From Symsagittifera roscoffensis (lineage: Eukaryota > Xenacoelomorpha > Acoela > Convolutidae), in the NCBI RefSeq assembly GCF_963678635.1, contig NC_087067.1:37394686-37458685 (forward strand): DNA of 64,000 nucleotides, in the 5' to 3' direction. Shown one piece after another: positions 13,101-22,759 of the stretch; position 1 is the stretch's first letter; each line of letters begins with the position of its first letter. The notes beneath the pieces were generated by a model that had not been told where the DNA came from, searched no databases, and was given only the letters and a program-made list of their open reading frames with translations. A program made the position numbers and the translations under genes.

Positions 13101-13850
13101 AATCTGTTTTAAGATTTTGCTCAGTCATGGGTATGGCTTAAAAAAACGAAATAGGCTCTTTTTCCTTTTTCCCTGCCTGCGAAATTTTTTAAGTAGTTTT
13201 CATGTTCACATTATCCGATTTTTACTAAAATTGGTATGTGGACTAATTAGGCCACGACTAACATATTTGGGCTGAATATTTAACCCTGTAGGACTCCTCG
13301 TTTCTCCATTAAAATGGTAATTATGTGAGGTGGGAAAAAGAGCGCGAATTATTGTGGACTTTTTTTCAGGTCGACGCTTTTTATCCTAAGCACCAAAAAA
13401 AGAAATAGAGCCAAAAAATTTGATGAGTTTTGCAAAATTATAGAAAACAACGGCTTTTTTCCCTCCCGAACCGTACCCCCCAACCCCCACCCCCTCTCCC
13501 CCTCCTGCGAAGTATCACTTATAGTTTCTCTGTTCACATTGTCCTATTGATACAAAAAATGGCATGCGGACTAATTAGGCTGACCATATTTGGTCTTCAT
13601 ACCTAACCTTATAAAGACCCCTCGTTTCACCATAAAATTGATGCTTATGTGAAGTTAAAGTGCCAAAATTACGATCACTTTGATAAAAATATATTAGATG
13701 GTAAACTATGTCTGCCTTAATCGTGCCGTGGTCTAGATTTAACTCGTCGCATAGCTCTGTCAAGTCTTCGTCCTCGATGAACCCGGACCCATTTCGATCA
13801 CAGAGGTTGAAAAACTGCTCCAGGCGCTCCGTTGCTATACTCTCTTCCAT
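1..13850 (-). CDS. RASEF: RASEF/Rab45-like EF-hand, coiled-coil and Rab GTPase protein (3' end beyond the left edge)
   Basis: Multi-exon minus-strand gene. Assigned exons, 5' to 3': 13850-13707, 12946-12787, 12511-12440, 4913-4456, 3240-3141, 2221-1629 and 1191 to beyond base 1. Domain order is two EF-hands, a Ser/Gly-rich linker, a long coiled coil, a polar linker and a Rab G domain, which is the order of human RASEF (Rab45). In the G domain I see GDAAVGKSS (P-loop), WDTAGQERFR (switch II) and NKSD (G4); the ETSAK-type G5 motif and the C-terminal tail lie left of base 1. Family knowledge: RASEF proteins are cytoplasmic or perinuclear Rab-type GTPases thought to work in membrane traffic, self-associating through the coiled coil. 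Splice phases match at every junction except between 12440 and 4913, where a missing exon changing phase 1 to phase 0 is required. CRACR2A or Rab44 relatives are the alternative, but the coiled-coil wording and the GDAAVGKSS loop fit RASEF best. Confidence 0.88.
1629..2221 (-). CDS. RASEF: RASEF-like main coiled-coil exon
   Basis: A 593-base exon with acceptor caaatttcag|GCAGCC and donor GGGAAG|GTCAGT, entering in phase 0 and leaving in phase 2. About 150 residues of continuous heptad pattern include KKQIESLSMENVQLKSCVL and ESNKRLHDTSDEL, both of which correspond to clear blocks in human RASEF. The last ~45 residues turn Ser-rich (RSASPNSHFSRRS). The coiled coil is the family's self-association region. 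Confidence 0.9.
2585..3015. mobile_element. hAT-type MITE, 431 bp, with perfect 8-bp target duplication
   Basis: Begins CAGGGGCGGATTTAG and ends CTAGATCCGCCCCTG (imperfect terminal inverted repeats). It is flanked on both sides by TGCTTCTT (2577-2584 and 3016-3023). Eight-base duplications and CAGGGGCGGAT-like termini are typical of hAT-superfamily elements. It has no transposase frame and carries a 14-base G run at 2601-2614. It sits in the RASEF-like intron between the exons at 2221 and 3141. Confidence 0.9.
3141..3240 (-). CDS. RASEF: RASEF-like coiled-coil exon
   Basis: A 100-base exon with acceptor ttcacag|GTCTAC and donor GACGAG|GTAACT. It enters in phase 2 and leaves in phase 0, joining both neighbours in frame. 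It encodes STRKHSDVISHLQEEMEHQI and then SRAEKTAYNLADE, a heptad-patterned helix closely matching the human RASEF region around its ELEEEMDQRIQAAENKT sequence. Confidence 0.88.
3710..3990. repeat. Degenerate short-period array of TTCGACCGA-like units
   Basis: About a dozen copies of TTCGACCGA or close variants (for example GTTTCGACCG, TTTCGACCAAG, GTTCGACCGAG), irregularly spaced by 10-30 bases. It gives accidental open frames on both strands. It lies inside the degraded hAT MITE, so it probably grew after insertion. Confidence 0.7.
4025..4235. repeat. TATG/GTAT tetranucleotide microsatellite
   Basis: Long interrupted runs of GTATGTATGTATG with point variants and short interruptions. The translated frames are Val/Cys/Met/Tyr periodic and not genes. 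Confidence 0.9.
4456..4913 (-). CDS. RASEF: RASEF-like exon: Ser-rich linker, poly-Gly tract and start of coiled coil
   Basis: The acceptor is gatagcag|TTAAGT (start at 4913; 4916 if CAG is kept) and the donor AA|GTTAGT at 4455-4454, phase 2. It encodes LSDECLYNLLKYVSNMYQNS, a Ser/Arg-rich stretch, a run of eight Gly residues (C-rich DNA at 4552-4571), then the first coiled-coil heptads ending QLQQMEQEVEQLSDSMRK. The last part aligns with the human RASEF segment that starts the coiled coil. The glycine run is probably a species-specific low-complexity expansion. Confidence 0.82.
5308..5515. repeat. Inverted repeat enclosing three ~20-bp tandem units
   Basis: AGAAGAGTATGTTT near 5310-5325 is mirrored by AAACATACTCTTC near 5497-5510. 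Between the arms, TTTTCCGGGCTCTTTCACAA-like units repeat about three times at 5423-5480. The structure could fold into a hairpin and is perhaps a small MITE. Open frames on both strands here are a by-product. Confidence 0.55.
5878..6935. mobile_element. Palindrome-rich TIR element with G/C-rich core, 1058 bp (family P, copy 1)
   Basis: The left terminus GCACTGGAGTTTTATGGATA is mirrored by the right terminus, whose reverse complement reads GCACTGGAGTTTCATGGGA. The outer ~150-250 bases on each side carry repeated ATTATAATCGATTATAAT-like palindromes. The core (about 6320-6700) is G-rich on this strand, with runs at 6503-6520 and about 6570-6582. No transposase frame and no clear target duplication were found. 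It lies in the large RASEF-like intron. Related copies are at 55440-56868 and ending at 58048. Confidence 0.65.
9090..9570. repeat. Small direct and inverted repeats (CAATTCAGCCA/TTGGCTG motifs)
   Basis: ATTGATTTTCAGAATTG units repeat at 9091-9137. CAGACAATTCAGCCAA (9285-9300) recurs at about 9325-9337, and inverted versions (CTGAACTGTCTGAATTT) appear near 9540-9560. The stretch around 9335-9395 resembles 15285-15350 (AATAGTGACC...GTCATGC...AAGCTTG), so part of it belongs to a dispersed family. Unidentified. Confidence 0.45.
12440..12511 (-). CDS. RASEF: Probable RASEF-like exon 3 (short linker exon)
   Basis: A 72-base stretch bounded by a strong acceptor (tattttcag|GTGTCT) and a good donor (CACAG|GTAGTT). 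Read in the phase left by exon 2 it is open throughout and encodes VCIPSSSLSKVYTSRECL then IELTT, leaving phase 1 again. No homologous segment is recalled, and linker sequence between the EF-hands and the coiled coil is poorly conserved in the family. It rests only on splice signals, phase and openness. It cannot join directly to the exon at 4913 (phase 0), so a further exon is implied. Confidence 0.5.
12787..12946 (-). CDS. RASEF: RASEF-like exon 2: degenerate EF-hand 2
   Basis: Reads GIFAPLDQKGTGKISQEQF, an EF-hand whose loop (DQKGTGKISQEQ) has Lys at position 3 and Gln at position 12, where a bidentate Glu or Asp is expected. It therefore probably binds calcium poorly. The acceptor chosen is ATGAAG|GGTATC, because it keeps phase 0 and aligns the entering helix with human RASEF. 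The open frame extends upstream to 12970, so a different acceptor is possible. The donor is CCAG|GTGAGA at 12786-12785, phase 1, a strong match. The tail after the hand is Gly/Ser/Pro-rich linker. Confidence 0.75.
13190..13665. repeat. Diverged tandem duplication (offset ~329 bp) in RASEF-like intron 1
   Basis: GTTCACATTATCC...GGACTAATTAGGC...CTCGTTTC at 13202-13330 recurs as GTTCACATTGTCC...GGACTAATTAGGC...CTCGTTTC at 13531-13660. The second copy ends only about 40 bases from the exon-1 donor. C runs (13027-13043 and around 13480-13500) precede each copy. Confidence 0.8.
13707..13850 (-). CDS. RASEF: RASEF-like exon 1: start codon and EF-hand 1
   Basis: The ATG is at 13850-13848 and opens with MEESIATERLEQFF. 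Human RASEF likewise begins its first EF-hand within about 15 residues of the start. The calcium loop reads DRNGSGFIEDED: Asp-1, Asn-3, Ser-5, Gly-6, Ile-8 and Asp-12 are acceptable ligands or structural residues, so this hand looks functional. The donor I chose is ATA|GTTTAC at 13706-13705, phase 0. It is a weak donor, but joining it to the next exon reproduces the RASEF spacing between the two hands. No in-frame upstream ATG was seen. Confidence 0.75.
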
Positions 13851-15356
13851 GCGTATATGATAATAGTAGAGGGTTCGAATCTACCCAATGACATAATTTA
13901 TTATTGTAAATCTCATAATTATTATGCATGTGCGAACTAAAACTAACAAGCGAATAAAAAAAATAGTATATGAATATGAAAAGAAAATTTATAAGTTTAT
14001 ACGAAAAAGTCTTAATTGGGGCGAAAGTATGGTAAATGGGTATCAATAAAGAAATTAACTGTTGATATCGTATAAAAGGGATAGTTTTGTATAAAAACGA
14101 TGCAAAAGCAAAAAGCTTCAACTTTTTTCGCAAAAAAAAATTTCAACGCGTAAGTAAAACTATTAATTCTGGAGAAAATTTGACATTAAAATTGATGAGA
14201 GAGTGAAAATCTATTTTGGGGGAAAATCGAAATCGGTCGAAAACAGTTGGAATTTGAACAATAGAACTTTTTTGAACTGATTTTTTTTAATAACAATAAG
14301 ATTTTGCAATAATAGCTAAAACAATGGAAACCGGCTAATTCATTCCATCTCCAACTAAGATTATTTGGTTGATGAAATAAATGGAAGAACATTAGGATAA
14401 AAAAGTGGTAACATTGTGTGTAATTTTAAAAAGTTACCATCAATGGCGCCATTGTTTGCTCGCAATATGCGCACGACTTGTTTTGTGGGATGCCGACATC
14501 TGTTGCCTATCTTCACTTTTAACCATTAAAAACATACTTTCAAAAATGTAACTGAAAAAATGTATATATAAGAGCGATTGAAACTTACCAAGTAGTTTCT
14601 ATGTAGTTTATGTTATAGAATTTATTATTGTAAAAATGTGAACATTTTTTTCCATCAAAACACGCATCAGGTGACTAAATATGGATGTTTTATATAAAAG
14701 CATCAGGAGTTATTGAAATTTTAAGTCAAAACTGGTTATAAATTGAACCAACTGCTTATAAATGACAACCGTACAGACTGAAATGTATGCTGGCTGCACA
14801 AATGCAGTCAAACTAAGTTTGCTCACATTTGAAGCTCAGTCGGCCAGAAAAGTGATGTTTTTTATCAAAGTTATTTTAAACTGAAATGAGACTGAAACAG
14901 CAGTTGCTTCTTTCACAGACAATAACTGTAGGGACGCTTAGCTGGAGTCGATCTTTTGTCCCGATTGATCAACTAAGCTGAACTGAAAACTCCATTAACA
15001 TATTTGAAAAACAATTACCCAAATTTTTCAATGTTTTTAAAGGCACATTTCAATGAACTTTTATGTTCAACATTTAGGATCCAAATTTGAGGTGATCTAT
15101 TTTGGCGATGTAATAAACACAGTGCCACCTCCATATCTTGATTTATCAATCTAATGGGGTGTCGTGCAAATTTCCGATATCTCAAACATTCGAAACAACC
15201 AAAAAGAGTTCAAAAATTCCGAAAAACAACATAATCAGGGCAAACATCCGACATTATTGGGCAAAAAAATCCAACCGTTATCTTGAAGTTGCTATATTGG
15301 CCGAACCAATAGTGACCGCCGTAGTCATGCGAAGCCTTCGCAAGCTTGCTTACAAA
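13851..15356. other. RASEF: Upstream flank of the RASEF-like gene; no gene seen
   Basis: AT-rich flank that must hold the 5' UTR and promoter of the RASEF-like gene. I cannot place a TATA box or transcription start with confidence. The open frames here are short and rich in Phe/Ile/Leu, as expected by chance. The last part (about 15285-15350) resembles 9335-9395. Confidence 0.5.
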
Positions 15357-15712
15357 TTTATGCCTGGAGTAGCTTACTCATAGAGTAATTTCAGATAAGG
15401 TACACCGTCTGTTCGTCACGCTATCCTTTTTTCGGCCGGATATATTCGTGCAATTTCTTAGACTAAATCGATCTTAACCTTACTCTTATAACTCCTATCT
15501 CAATAGATCTAATGTATACTGGTATTTGCGGGTTAGGTATCTGGAACTTGTTCCAAAGGAGAATAACTGTCTTCTAAGTTATATTTCAATTGTTCTGGTG
15601 CTGAAACTACCAGTAGTTTCAGCATTACAAATAAATGTCAATGTTAGTTATGGATCATTATTGTTTGTCAGAAACATTTTTAGAGGTAATTTTATCAAGA
15701 ATATAATTGGTT
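15357..15712. repeat. LTR-like direct repeat, left copy
   Basis: About 356 bases starting TTTATGCCTGGAGTAG and ending TATAATTGGTT, matching 20486-20847 at an estimated 85-88% over the full length. It contains a near-perfect 26-base palindrome at 15599-15624 (TGCTGAAACTAC / GTAGTTTCAGCA). Similarity stops abruptly at both edges. The usual TG...CA ends are not obvious, so this may not be a canonical LTR. Confidence 0.75.
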
Positions 15713-18700
15713 AAAAAAACTTCGGGGTTTAAAGATTTCTTAGTTTTCAGATTGTTTATTGTAGTGAGGGATGGATGGATAGGTTTCTTTCTTTTTCGGA
15801 ATCTTTTTTTTGAAGCAGTGACTGCGTGAAGGAAGGAGAAATGTAGTTGTTTTCCAGGAGAGAAGAATGGCGATTGTTCGTGTTCCAGAAGTGGGTCTCG
15901 TTTTATCCTAGATCGTCTTGAGTGGCTGTGTCAAGATTTCAAATTGATGCAATGATGCGTCGATTTTGTAAAGCTAGAGCAAGACTACGTGCAAGATGAA
16001 GTTTTGACCTTTTTGTGTGAAGCGCCAAGTGACTAGGATCTGTATGTGAAGTCAATATCGAGTTGGCCATTGTTTTTCTGCAATAGGTTCCTTTGTTGCA
16101 ATGTTGGGTCTATACTTCAAATCCTATGAGAGTTGTGACTACGGCAACAGACCAATAGATTTGCCATTTCAGAGGCGGAATGTAGTCGAAATTTCATCTC
16201 CTTTTGCTGTTCGTTCCGTTTGCTCTAAAAATTTTTCTTAAATTGCATAATAAGTCTATATCTTGTTAGTGAGATCAGTTTTAGTAATGATTTTTATTCA
16301 TTGATTTCGAAAAAGCGTTTTTGTTTAGTTTCGGTTGTTTTAAAGAGTCGATCACCCTAGAGCAACTCTCGTCAAAAACTGAGTGCGTGTCGTAAGCGTG
16401 GTTGTAGCCCGGTGGGTTAGGCCGGCTATAGAGCATGCTCAGGATGTCCTACTGGGCGACGAGGCAAGTTGAGGGGTCAAAATTGTTCCGTCTCTTTGAG
16501 CAGTCTCTTTTTGTGTAACTTCTTGTTCTATTTTATCAGGTGTTTCTTTCTTTGTTCTATTTTTGGTTGTGTCTTTTTATCAAAAACAGATTGTCGTCTT
16601 TTAGGTTTTCCTTTTGAGTTTTTAGTGTTTCAAGTGGTTTCAATGAAACTTGAAAATGGCTGTCAACAGAATAATTTATCCAGTATTAATCTGGGTTTAA
16701 TCTGGTCGGAGTAGCCTGGGACTGTCTTATACTTGCAGTTTGTTTTGTGGTATCAGTAGGCGGCGTTGGTTAATTTAAGCTTACTTATAATTCCTTCCAG
16801 CCGGGGGAAAAGAAATTTTGAAACGCGTGAAATCAAGTTAGAGTTGTTATCTGTTGTTTTTAAAATTTAAAATTCACTTATTGAACAATTCTACGTCGGC
16901 AAGGTGCGCGAATTGGTGGATAGAGCGTGGGAAATGTGGTTACAAGATGCAAATGACAAATATCGAGTTATAAAAGAAGCACACATAAAAAGGTTAGTTT
17001 CTTGTAATTTATTTGGATCTTACTAATTTACTAGTTCGTATCTTTTGAATTTCACTACAGAAATTTTAATTTAATGCAATGGCTTTGAAATTTATTGCAC
17101 TTGGATAATTCAGTTTCATTGTTAGATTAAAAATTAAAATTTATAAAAAGATTTTGTGATTTTTTATTTTGTTTGTATTGTTTTCGATTAATGACTGGTG
17201 AAATCTAAAAAGGAATTGTGAATAAGACGTGTAATGATGGTGAGTGTTTTGTCTGATTTTTTAATGTGTTTATATTAAATTTAATACTCACGAGGCCTCT
17301 GTTTCAAGTGAAAATCCATGGGGGAAGTTAGTTTCTGCCGTTTTGGTTTTTTATTTTGTGAAAAAGTGCACAATTTTCAGTACGGTCTGTTGAAATTTTT
17401 CGTTTTTCCTTAGAGAATACTGACTGGGAAACTGGTTGTGGTATCTGTTGAGTGTAGTTATGTTCTTGTGGTTGATGTTGTGTTTTGCAAAGGGGTTTTG
17501 CTATTGTGAAAAAATCATAATTGTGATTTGCGAAATTATTGCTATTAGCGTGTTTTTGTTTGGTTGATTGTCGCTTTTAATTATTGGTCTATACTTTTGA
17601 TAATCCATTTGAGAAAAATTTGGAACAACGGATGGTTTGACTGTTGATTGCAGTGCTGTTTGTGGGTCGCGGGTATTTTTATTTTATGGTGTTGTAATTG
17701 TTGGATGAATAGAAGAGATACTTTGTTGTGATGTTGTAGGTATTGTTTCAACTACCTCTTCGTTTATTAAGTGCGATGGGATTTGAATTCTTGTTGTTTC
17801 CGATTTCTAGTTCCATTAAGAGTTTCCTGTGTACTTAAAATGTTGAATTTAAACAATTATTAATTGTTCTATCATTAAATTTTTGTAATAATTTAAGCTT
17901 GTTGCATCAATGGTGTCTGGAGTTACTCTTAAATAATTTTTGTGCACGGAGACAGTGGCAATGTTGCTCTTTTAATATCAGTAGGTATTTTGAAAAATAA
18001 TAGATGAGACCATTCAGGGTCCCATACATGATCTGCTGGGTCTGCTAATATAATTTCATCGTCTGATGTTTGTGGCCGGAAACTTTTTCTTGCTGTTAAG
18101 AATAAATCTGAATAATGTACAAAATAGTCTACTCTGAACCATGCAAGGGTTCTTTGTAGATTATTTTTCACTATTTGTGATATGTCATTATCGGCGAGTG
18201 TTTCACCAATTGCATCTACAATTGTGAGAAAAGGTTGATTTCGTGTCTTATTTTTGAGGTGGTGATACATATAGAAATGTAACTATAAATGATGAAGAAA
18301 ACATCATTCGGGAAAACTGAATTTGCTCGTTGTGAATTTTGGTGTTGAAATTTTTTAGTAAATTCTGTGAAAGCCTTAGAGAATTATAAGTCTGGGTCAT
18401 CTGTTTGTATTCGGTGTGGTGTTTGATTTGTTTGTGATGGCGGAATTTCAATAGTAAGTATTCCGTAATGTGAGATGATATTACCAATAGCTGGTAGATA
18501 GTGATCAAGTAGTTTCCTTCTTTTTTTACATCGAGAAACTTTTGTTACATGGGCTATTTCCTTTTTCGAACAAATTTGCGATTAGATTATGGCAAACTTG
18601 TACTTGTCCTCTAGCAGGATTGCTTTGTGGTTGAATGACAAAAAGAAGAACGGAATCATCGTCAAAAGTTTTGGCGTAATGAAACATTTTCCGTTTTTAT

Positions 18701-20485
18701 CGCGGTTAATGTGTAACTTTTAATGTGTCTGATTGGTTGATTCCAATTGTACAGTCGTACCGGTTTACTAAGGTTTGAGTTTTTTATTATTAATGATGAT
18801 ATTGTAGTTTCTGTTTCAAAAAACATTATTGTTCGTTTATTGAGTTATTTTTGTCGATTGAAACTTTTAGGCCTCGAAGTTCTTGTTTTGTAGTGATGTC
18901 TGATTTCAAAACTGCGTTTTGTGTTTCGGAAAACTTTCGTTTAATATTTTTTTTGTTATAGTTCCTTTTTTTCTTGTTTGTTTTTTTGATATCTTATTTT
19001 TTGTCTATGTCGCGTTATTAGAGGATCATGCCTTTTGTTTTGAATTAAAAAATTGTGGGCTATTATTGCTTGTTTGTTGCCTAGACTTTCTCTATACATA
19101 AGGTTTAGGATGATAGTTGCAAAATCCAGGGGTTAGATTTTGTATTACCTAAACTGTTAATTCTTATGCGTGTTGTGAGGTTAGCCTAATTTGTGGCATT
19201 GATTGTCGAGGTTGACAGGTTTGCGAGAAAGTGTATCTATATAAAAGAATGATGTTTTACTTTCTCGTTGGCTAAGATTTATTTTCAGAAAAATCTACTT
19301 AATCTTACTTAGGGTTGTGATTTTGTGATCGAGGGTCGAAGAATATTAAATCAATCCACAAGCTTCAGGTATAATTAGAACACAAATAGATCGTTAGATA
19401 CTATTTTAGATTTTACTAAGTTTATGATTGATTTCGGTTGGGTCAACTAAGAGGAGGGGCTCAAGTGAAGGATGAGTAACCGAAGTTCTTCACTGTTTAT
19501 CTTTATCAAAATGGTTAGTTTCTCAAAAAATTTTTTTAATCCTAGGTCGCTGATAATGCTTGGAAAGTGAATCGACGTTTGAGGTTATTAGACATTTTTT
19601 TAGTAGGTTGGAGGAACAAAATGGCACTGAGTGATCCAAGGGAAGCCTTGATGATCAAATAATTTTAAATTAAATGTATTAAATTTTAAGAATAAGTTAA
19701 AGTTTAAAGATCCAAGGATAGCCTTGATGATCTGGTTTAAGGGAAATTTAAGTTAATACAAAGCAAGGATAGGCCTTGATAATTTTTATACTTTAAGTAT
19801 AAAGCTAATTAAAATGTTTAGAATTTAAAAGAATTGAATTAAAGATTAAAAATTTAAATTTTTTTAACCTTGAATAATTATGGTTTTTTTAGATAAGGAA
19901 TCAAGGATGAAGAGGATTGGAGGCAATAAAAAAAGTGAAAAGATTAGGTCGCTTGAGAAGCAAAAAACTTCAAAAACCGAATAAAATTAACTTTAAATTT
20001 GTTACTGAGTAATTTTTGTAATTTTTATCAAGTTATTTTAATTTTATAAAAATTTTATAATTACTGCTAATTAGATAAAAAGAACGACTCGTGTATCTTT
20101 TTATCAGTCGTTATTATGGTTACATAAAATGTTAAGACACTATCAAGAAATATATTGCCTGGAAATAAGCTTATTGTTCCAAGTAATTTATTTTCATGTT
20201 AGAGAATAAAAATTAACTGCATGAAGAATTCTGTAGAGAAATACTTGCGTCGTGTCACGATGTAGAAGCTTGGTTTGTTGTTCAGTTTTTGACCTGTTGT
20301 TTACCGAATCGTTTGAAATAAAGGAGTAAACGTATTGAGACGTAGACACATGTCTATTAGGTTGTCTATGCTATCTTACTCTTTGCAATTTTTCGTTTCA
20401 TATTTTGATCTAGTTTCTAAGTCTATTCTGATAAATCTCATTTGTAAGTAGGCCTTGTTCGAGACTTTCGGTCGCAACAGATGAG
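15713..20485 (-). mobile_element. Interior of an LTR-like retroelement, decayed
   Basis: The plus strand is markedly T- and G-rich, so the minus strand is A- and C-rich, as coding strands of many retroelements are. On the minus strand a broken reading frame runs from about 18690 to 17690 (see 17929-18687). No reverse transcriptase, integrase or clear primer-binding site was recognised. Around 19638-19765 an imperfect palindrome CAAGGATAGCCTTG plus GATGATC repeats three times. A separate open, splice-bounded plus-strand segment occurs at 16878-16991. It may be a non-autonomous derivative. Confidence 0.5.
17929..18687 (-). pseudogene. Broken gag-like open frames in the LTR-bounded interior
   Basis: Successive minus-strand pieces read as one protein interrupted by frameshifts: MFHYAKTFDDDSVLLFVI at 18687, an approximately 80-residue middle piece in a shifted frame, then QPFLTIVDAIGETLADNDIS ... 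TLAWFRVDYF at 18270-17929. Downstream (to about 17690) the frame turns Thr/Gln/Pro/Ser-rich (for example INEEVVETIPTTSQQSISS). The position inside an LTR-like pair and the low-complexity tail suggest gag, but no CCHC knuckle or other diagnostic motif is visible. Assignment is inference. Confidence 0.4.
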
Positions 20486-20847
20486 TTTATGCCGGGAGTA
20501 GCCTACTCATACAGTAATTTCGGATAAGGTACACCGTCTGTTCGTCACGCTATCTTTTTTTCGGCCGGATGGTTTCGTGCAATTTTTTAGTCTAATACCG
20601 ATCTTAATCTTACTCTTATAATATCTCCTAGTCTCAATAGATCTAGTTTATACTGGTATTTGCGGGTTAGGTGTCTGGACTTTGCTCCAAAGGAGAATAA
20701 TTGTCTTCTAAGTTATATTCAAATTGTTGTGGTGCTGAAACTACAAGTAGTTTCAGCATTACAATTAATTGTCGGTGTTAGTTATGGATCATGATTGGTT
20801 ATAAGAAATATTTTTTAGAGATAGACTTATCAAGATTATAATTGGTT
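20486..20847. repeat. LTR-like direct repeat, right copy
   Basis: Matches 15357-15712 in the same orientation. The 26-base palindrome is preserved at 20733-20758 (TGCTGAAACTAC / GTAGTTTCAGCA), with only the two-base loop changed (CA to AA). If the element's coding strand is minus, this is the 5' copy. Confidence 0.75.
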
Positions 20848-22759
20848 GTAAATACTAGTTTTAAACTGCTTCCAGTAGGAAACTATGTGAAAAATAGACC
20901 CAAACGCGGACCTACAACGCCTACCGGCAACCTTAGACAGATACACGTCTAAATTTGAATAATGTTATTTAGCAATGTCTTTTGTTTCAAGTTCTAACGT
21001 CATATTTTTGTGTATTTATTTTGTAAGTTCCGATGTTTGAAATAGCCGTTGTTTGCCTTAGGCCACTTAATGAAATTTGAACTTTCTGCGCTGTCAGACT
21101 GTTTCTGCGCTCTGAAACTCTGACCTCAAAATTACAGCTTAAAAATACCACAGCAAATTTTTTGATATTTTTTCGACCCATACCCAATTTTCGTCGAACA
21201 CTGCCAGCGTACAGCCACCGAAGCATCGGCCCTGAAGACAATGTTAGGTTCAAATTGAGGTCAATCAGGAGAGACTTTTTTTGTTACCTACAAATCACTA
21301 ACAAGACAAATCCTGGACTACATCTGTCCAGCTTGGTCAAAAACGTCGTGATAGGTCTTTAAAAACTAAAAAAAAAATAGCGCAAAATGCAACTTTCCGA
21401 TGTTGCCAGGGTCTTCTAAGATGACTCCCGTTGACCGCCTACATTGACCTTTTCAGCGTGCAAATGTGAAAAACCACCAAGCATCCCAGTTTGTCTTCAA
21501 AGTTATTTGCGATACAAATCTTCCGTATTTGCAATAGTCAACTTCGATCGCAATTTCAGCTACGCTCAATCATCTTAGACTTCTCGAATTCTGAATAAAA
21601 GAATTTGATACAAAAAAATTAGAAGCACACAACTCTTATTATATTGACGATTTAACCACTTAAGTGGGTGCTTAAATCAAATATTTTCAAATCGACTAAA
21701 AAACTTTTCTTAACAATATGAGGCGAAAATTCATAGACGAAGTACCTCTGCATATAGTTTTCCCTATCTGAAGTTTCAAAAAACAAAACGTATCATCCCA
21801 TGCTCGACTAGGCGCATTTTGCTAATCTAAATTATAAAAAATTGTCCCTAACTAAAGAAAAAACTGAATAAAAAAACACAAAAACAAATGAACCCCCTCG
21901 ATGTCTTTTTAGCCCTGCTGCTAGCACTTTGCTCCACTATCGGCTAAATCGGAGTAGGTTGAATCCAAAAGACTTCTGGCCTTAACATGTATAAATTGCA
22001 AGGTTCCCTGGAATCGGTGAGAGCATGCTGGATGCGTCCAAACAACGGTCTAATAAAAATCGCATTAAGCTAAGCAATGAACTCACGTTGTTTGGGCTTA
22101 AGCAAAGTACTTTTTTGCTGTTTTGGAAAAAGCTATCTTTTGTTGATATAGAAATTACATCTTGCAGCTATCTACTATTATCTTATTATTGATCTTGTAA
22201 TCCTGAAAACGGATAAAGTTTGAAAAACTCGATTCTGTAAGGCAAATAGACAACTACGTAGTTCAACAACATTAATTCATCTGCACTCTTTGTTTTAGCA
22301 CACATCAGATAGAATAGAGGTCGACAAGGTCACCTGGCAGGTCTCAATACAAAACTCAATGAGCTTACAATAGGTTAAATACATGCCCCTATGTCAAATC
22401 GCAAATTGTTGAGAAAAGTTGTTTTCAGATTGGAAGAAGCAAGCGAGAATATGTAATCTACTAAAAAACTTCACTTATTCTTGCTATTTTGTATTTTTGG
22501 TGCTTTTTGTGGTTTTTTATTTTTCTGGTCTCAATCAGATATTTGTTAACATCTGACAGCGCAGATTGCTGGACTATGTTTCCAGTTACGCAAAGATGTA
22601 ATGAAAACTTTGCAAAGTTGCATGCAAAGTTATTGTTCTTCAAAGTTTGTGCATCATTGTTGAAAGTAAGTCACACTTTAAAAAACTGAATGTGTAAGTA
22701 ACGAGAAGAATTTTTTATCGCTAACTAACTCTAATACAAAAGATACTCTTCTGCAAAAA
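20848..22759. other. Unassigned stretch with one GC-richer, splice-like patch
   Basis: No recognisable gene. At 21130-21345 on the minus strand a GC-richer patch shows a strong acceptor (attgtcttcag|GGCCGA, exon start 21231) and an upstream donor-like TGTAG|GTAACA. Joined in phase this gives FVLLVICR followed by ADASVAVRWQCSTKIGYGSK and a stop. The intron would be about 55 bases. This is suggestive only. Confidence 0.3.

Noticed and set aside
16380..16465. tRNA-like segment GTAGCCCGGTGGGTTAGGCC
   Set aside because: A box-A-like start is present but no B-box or T-arm follows at the right distance.
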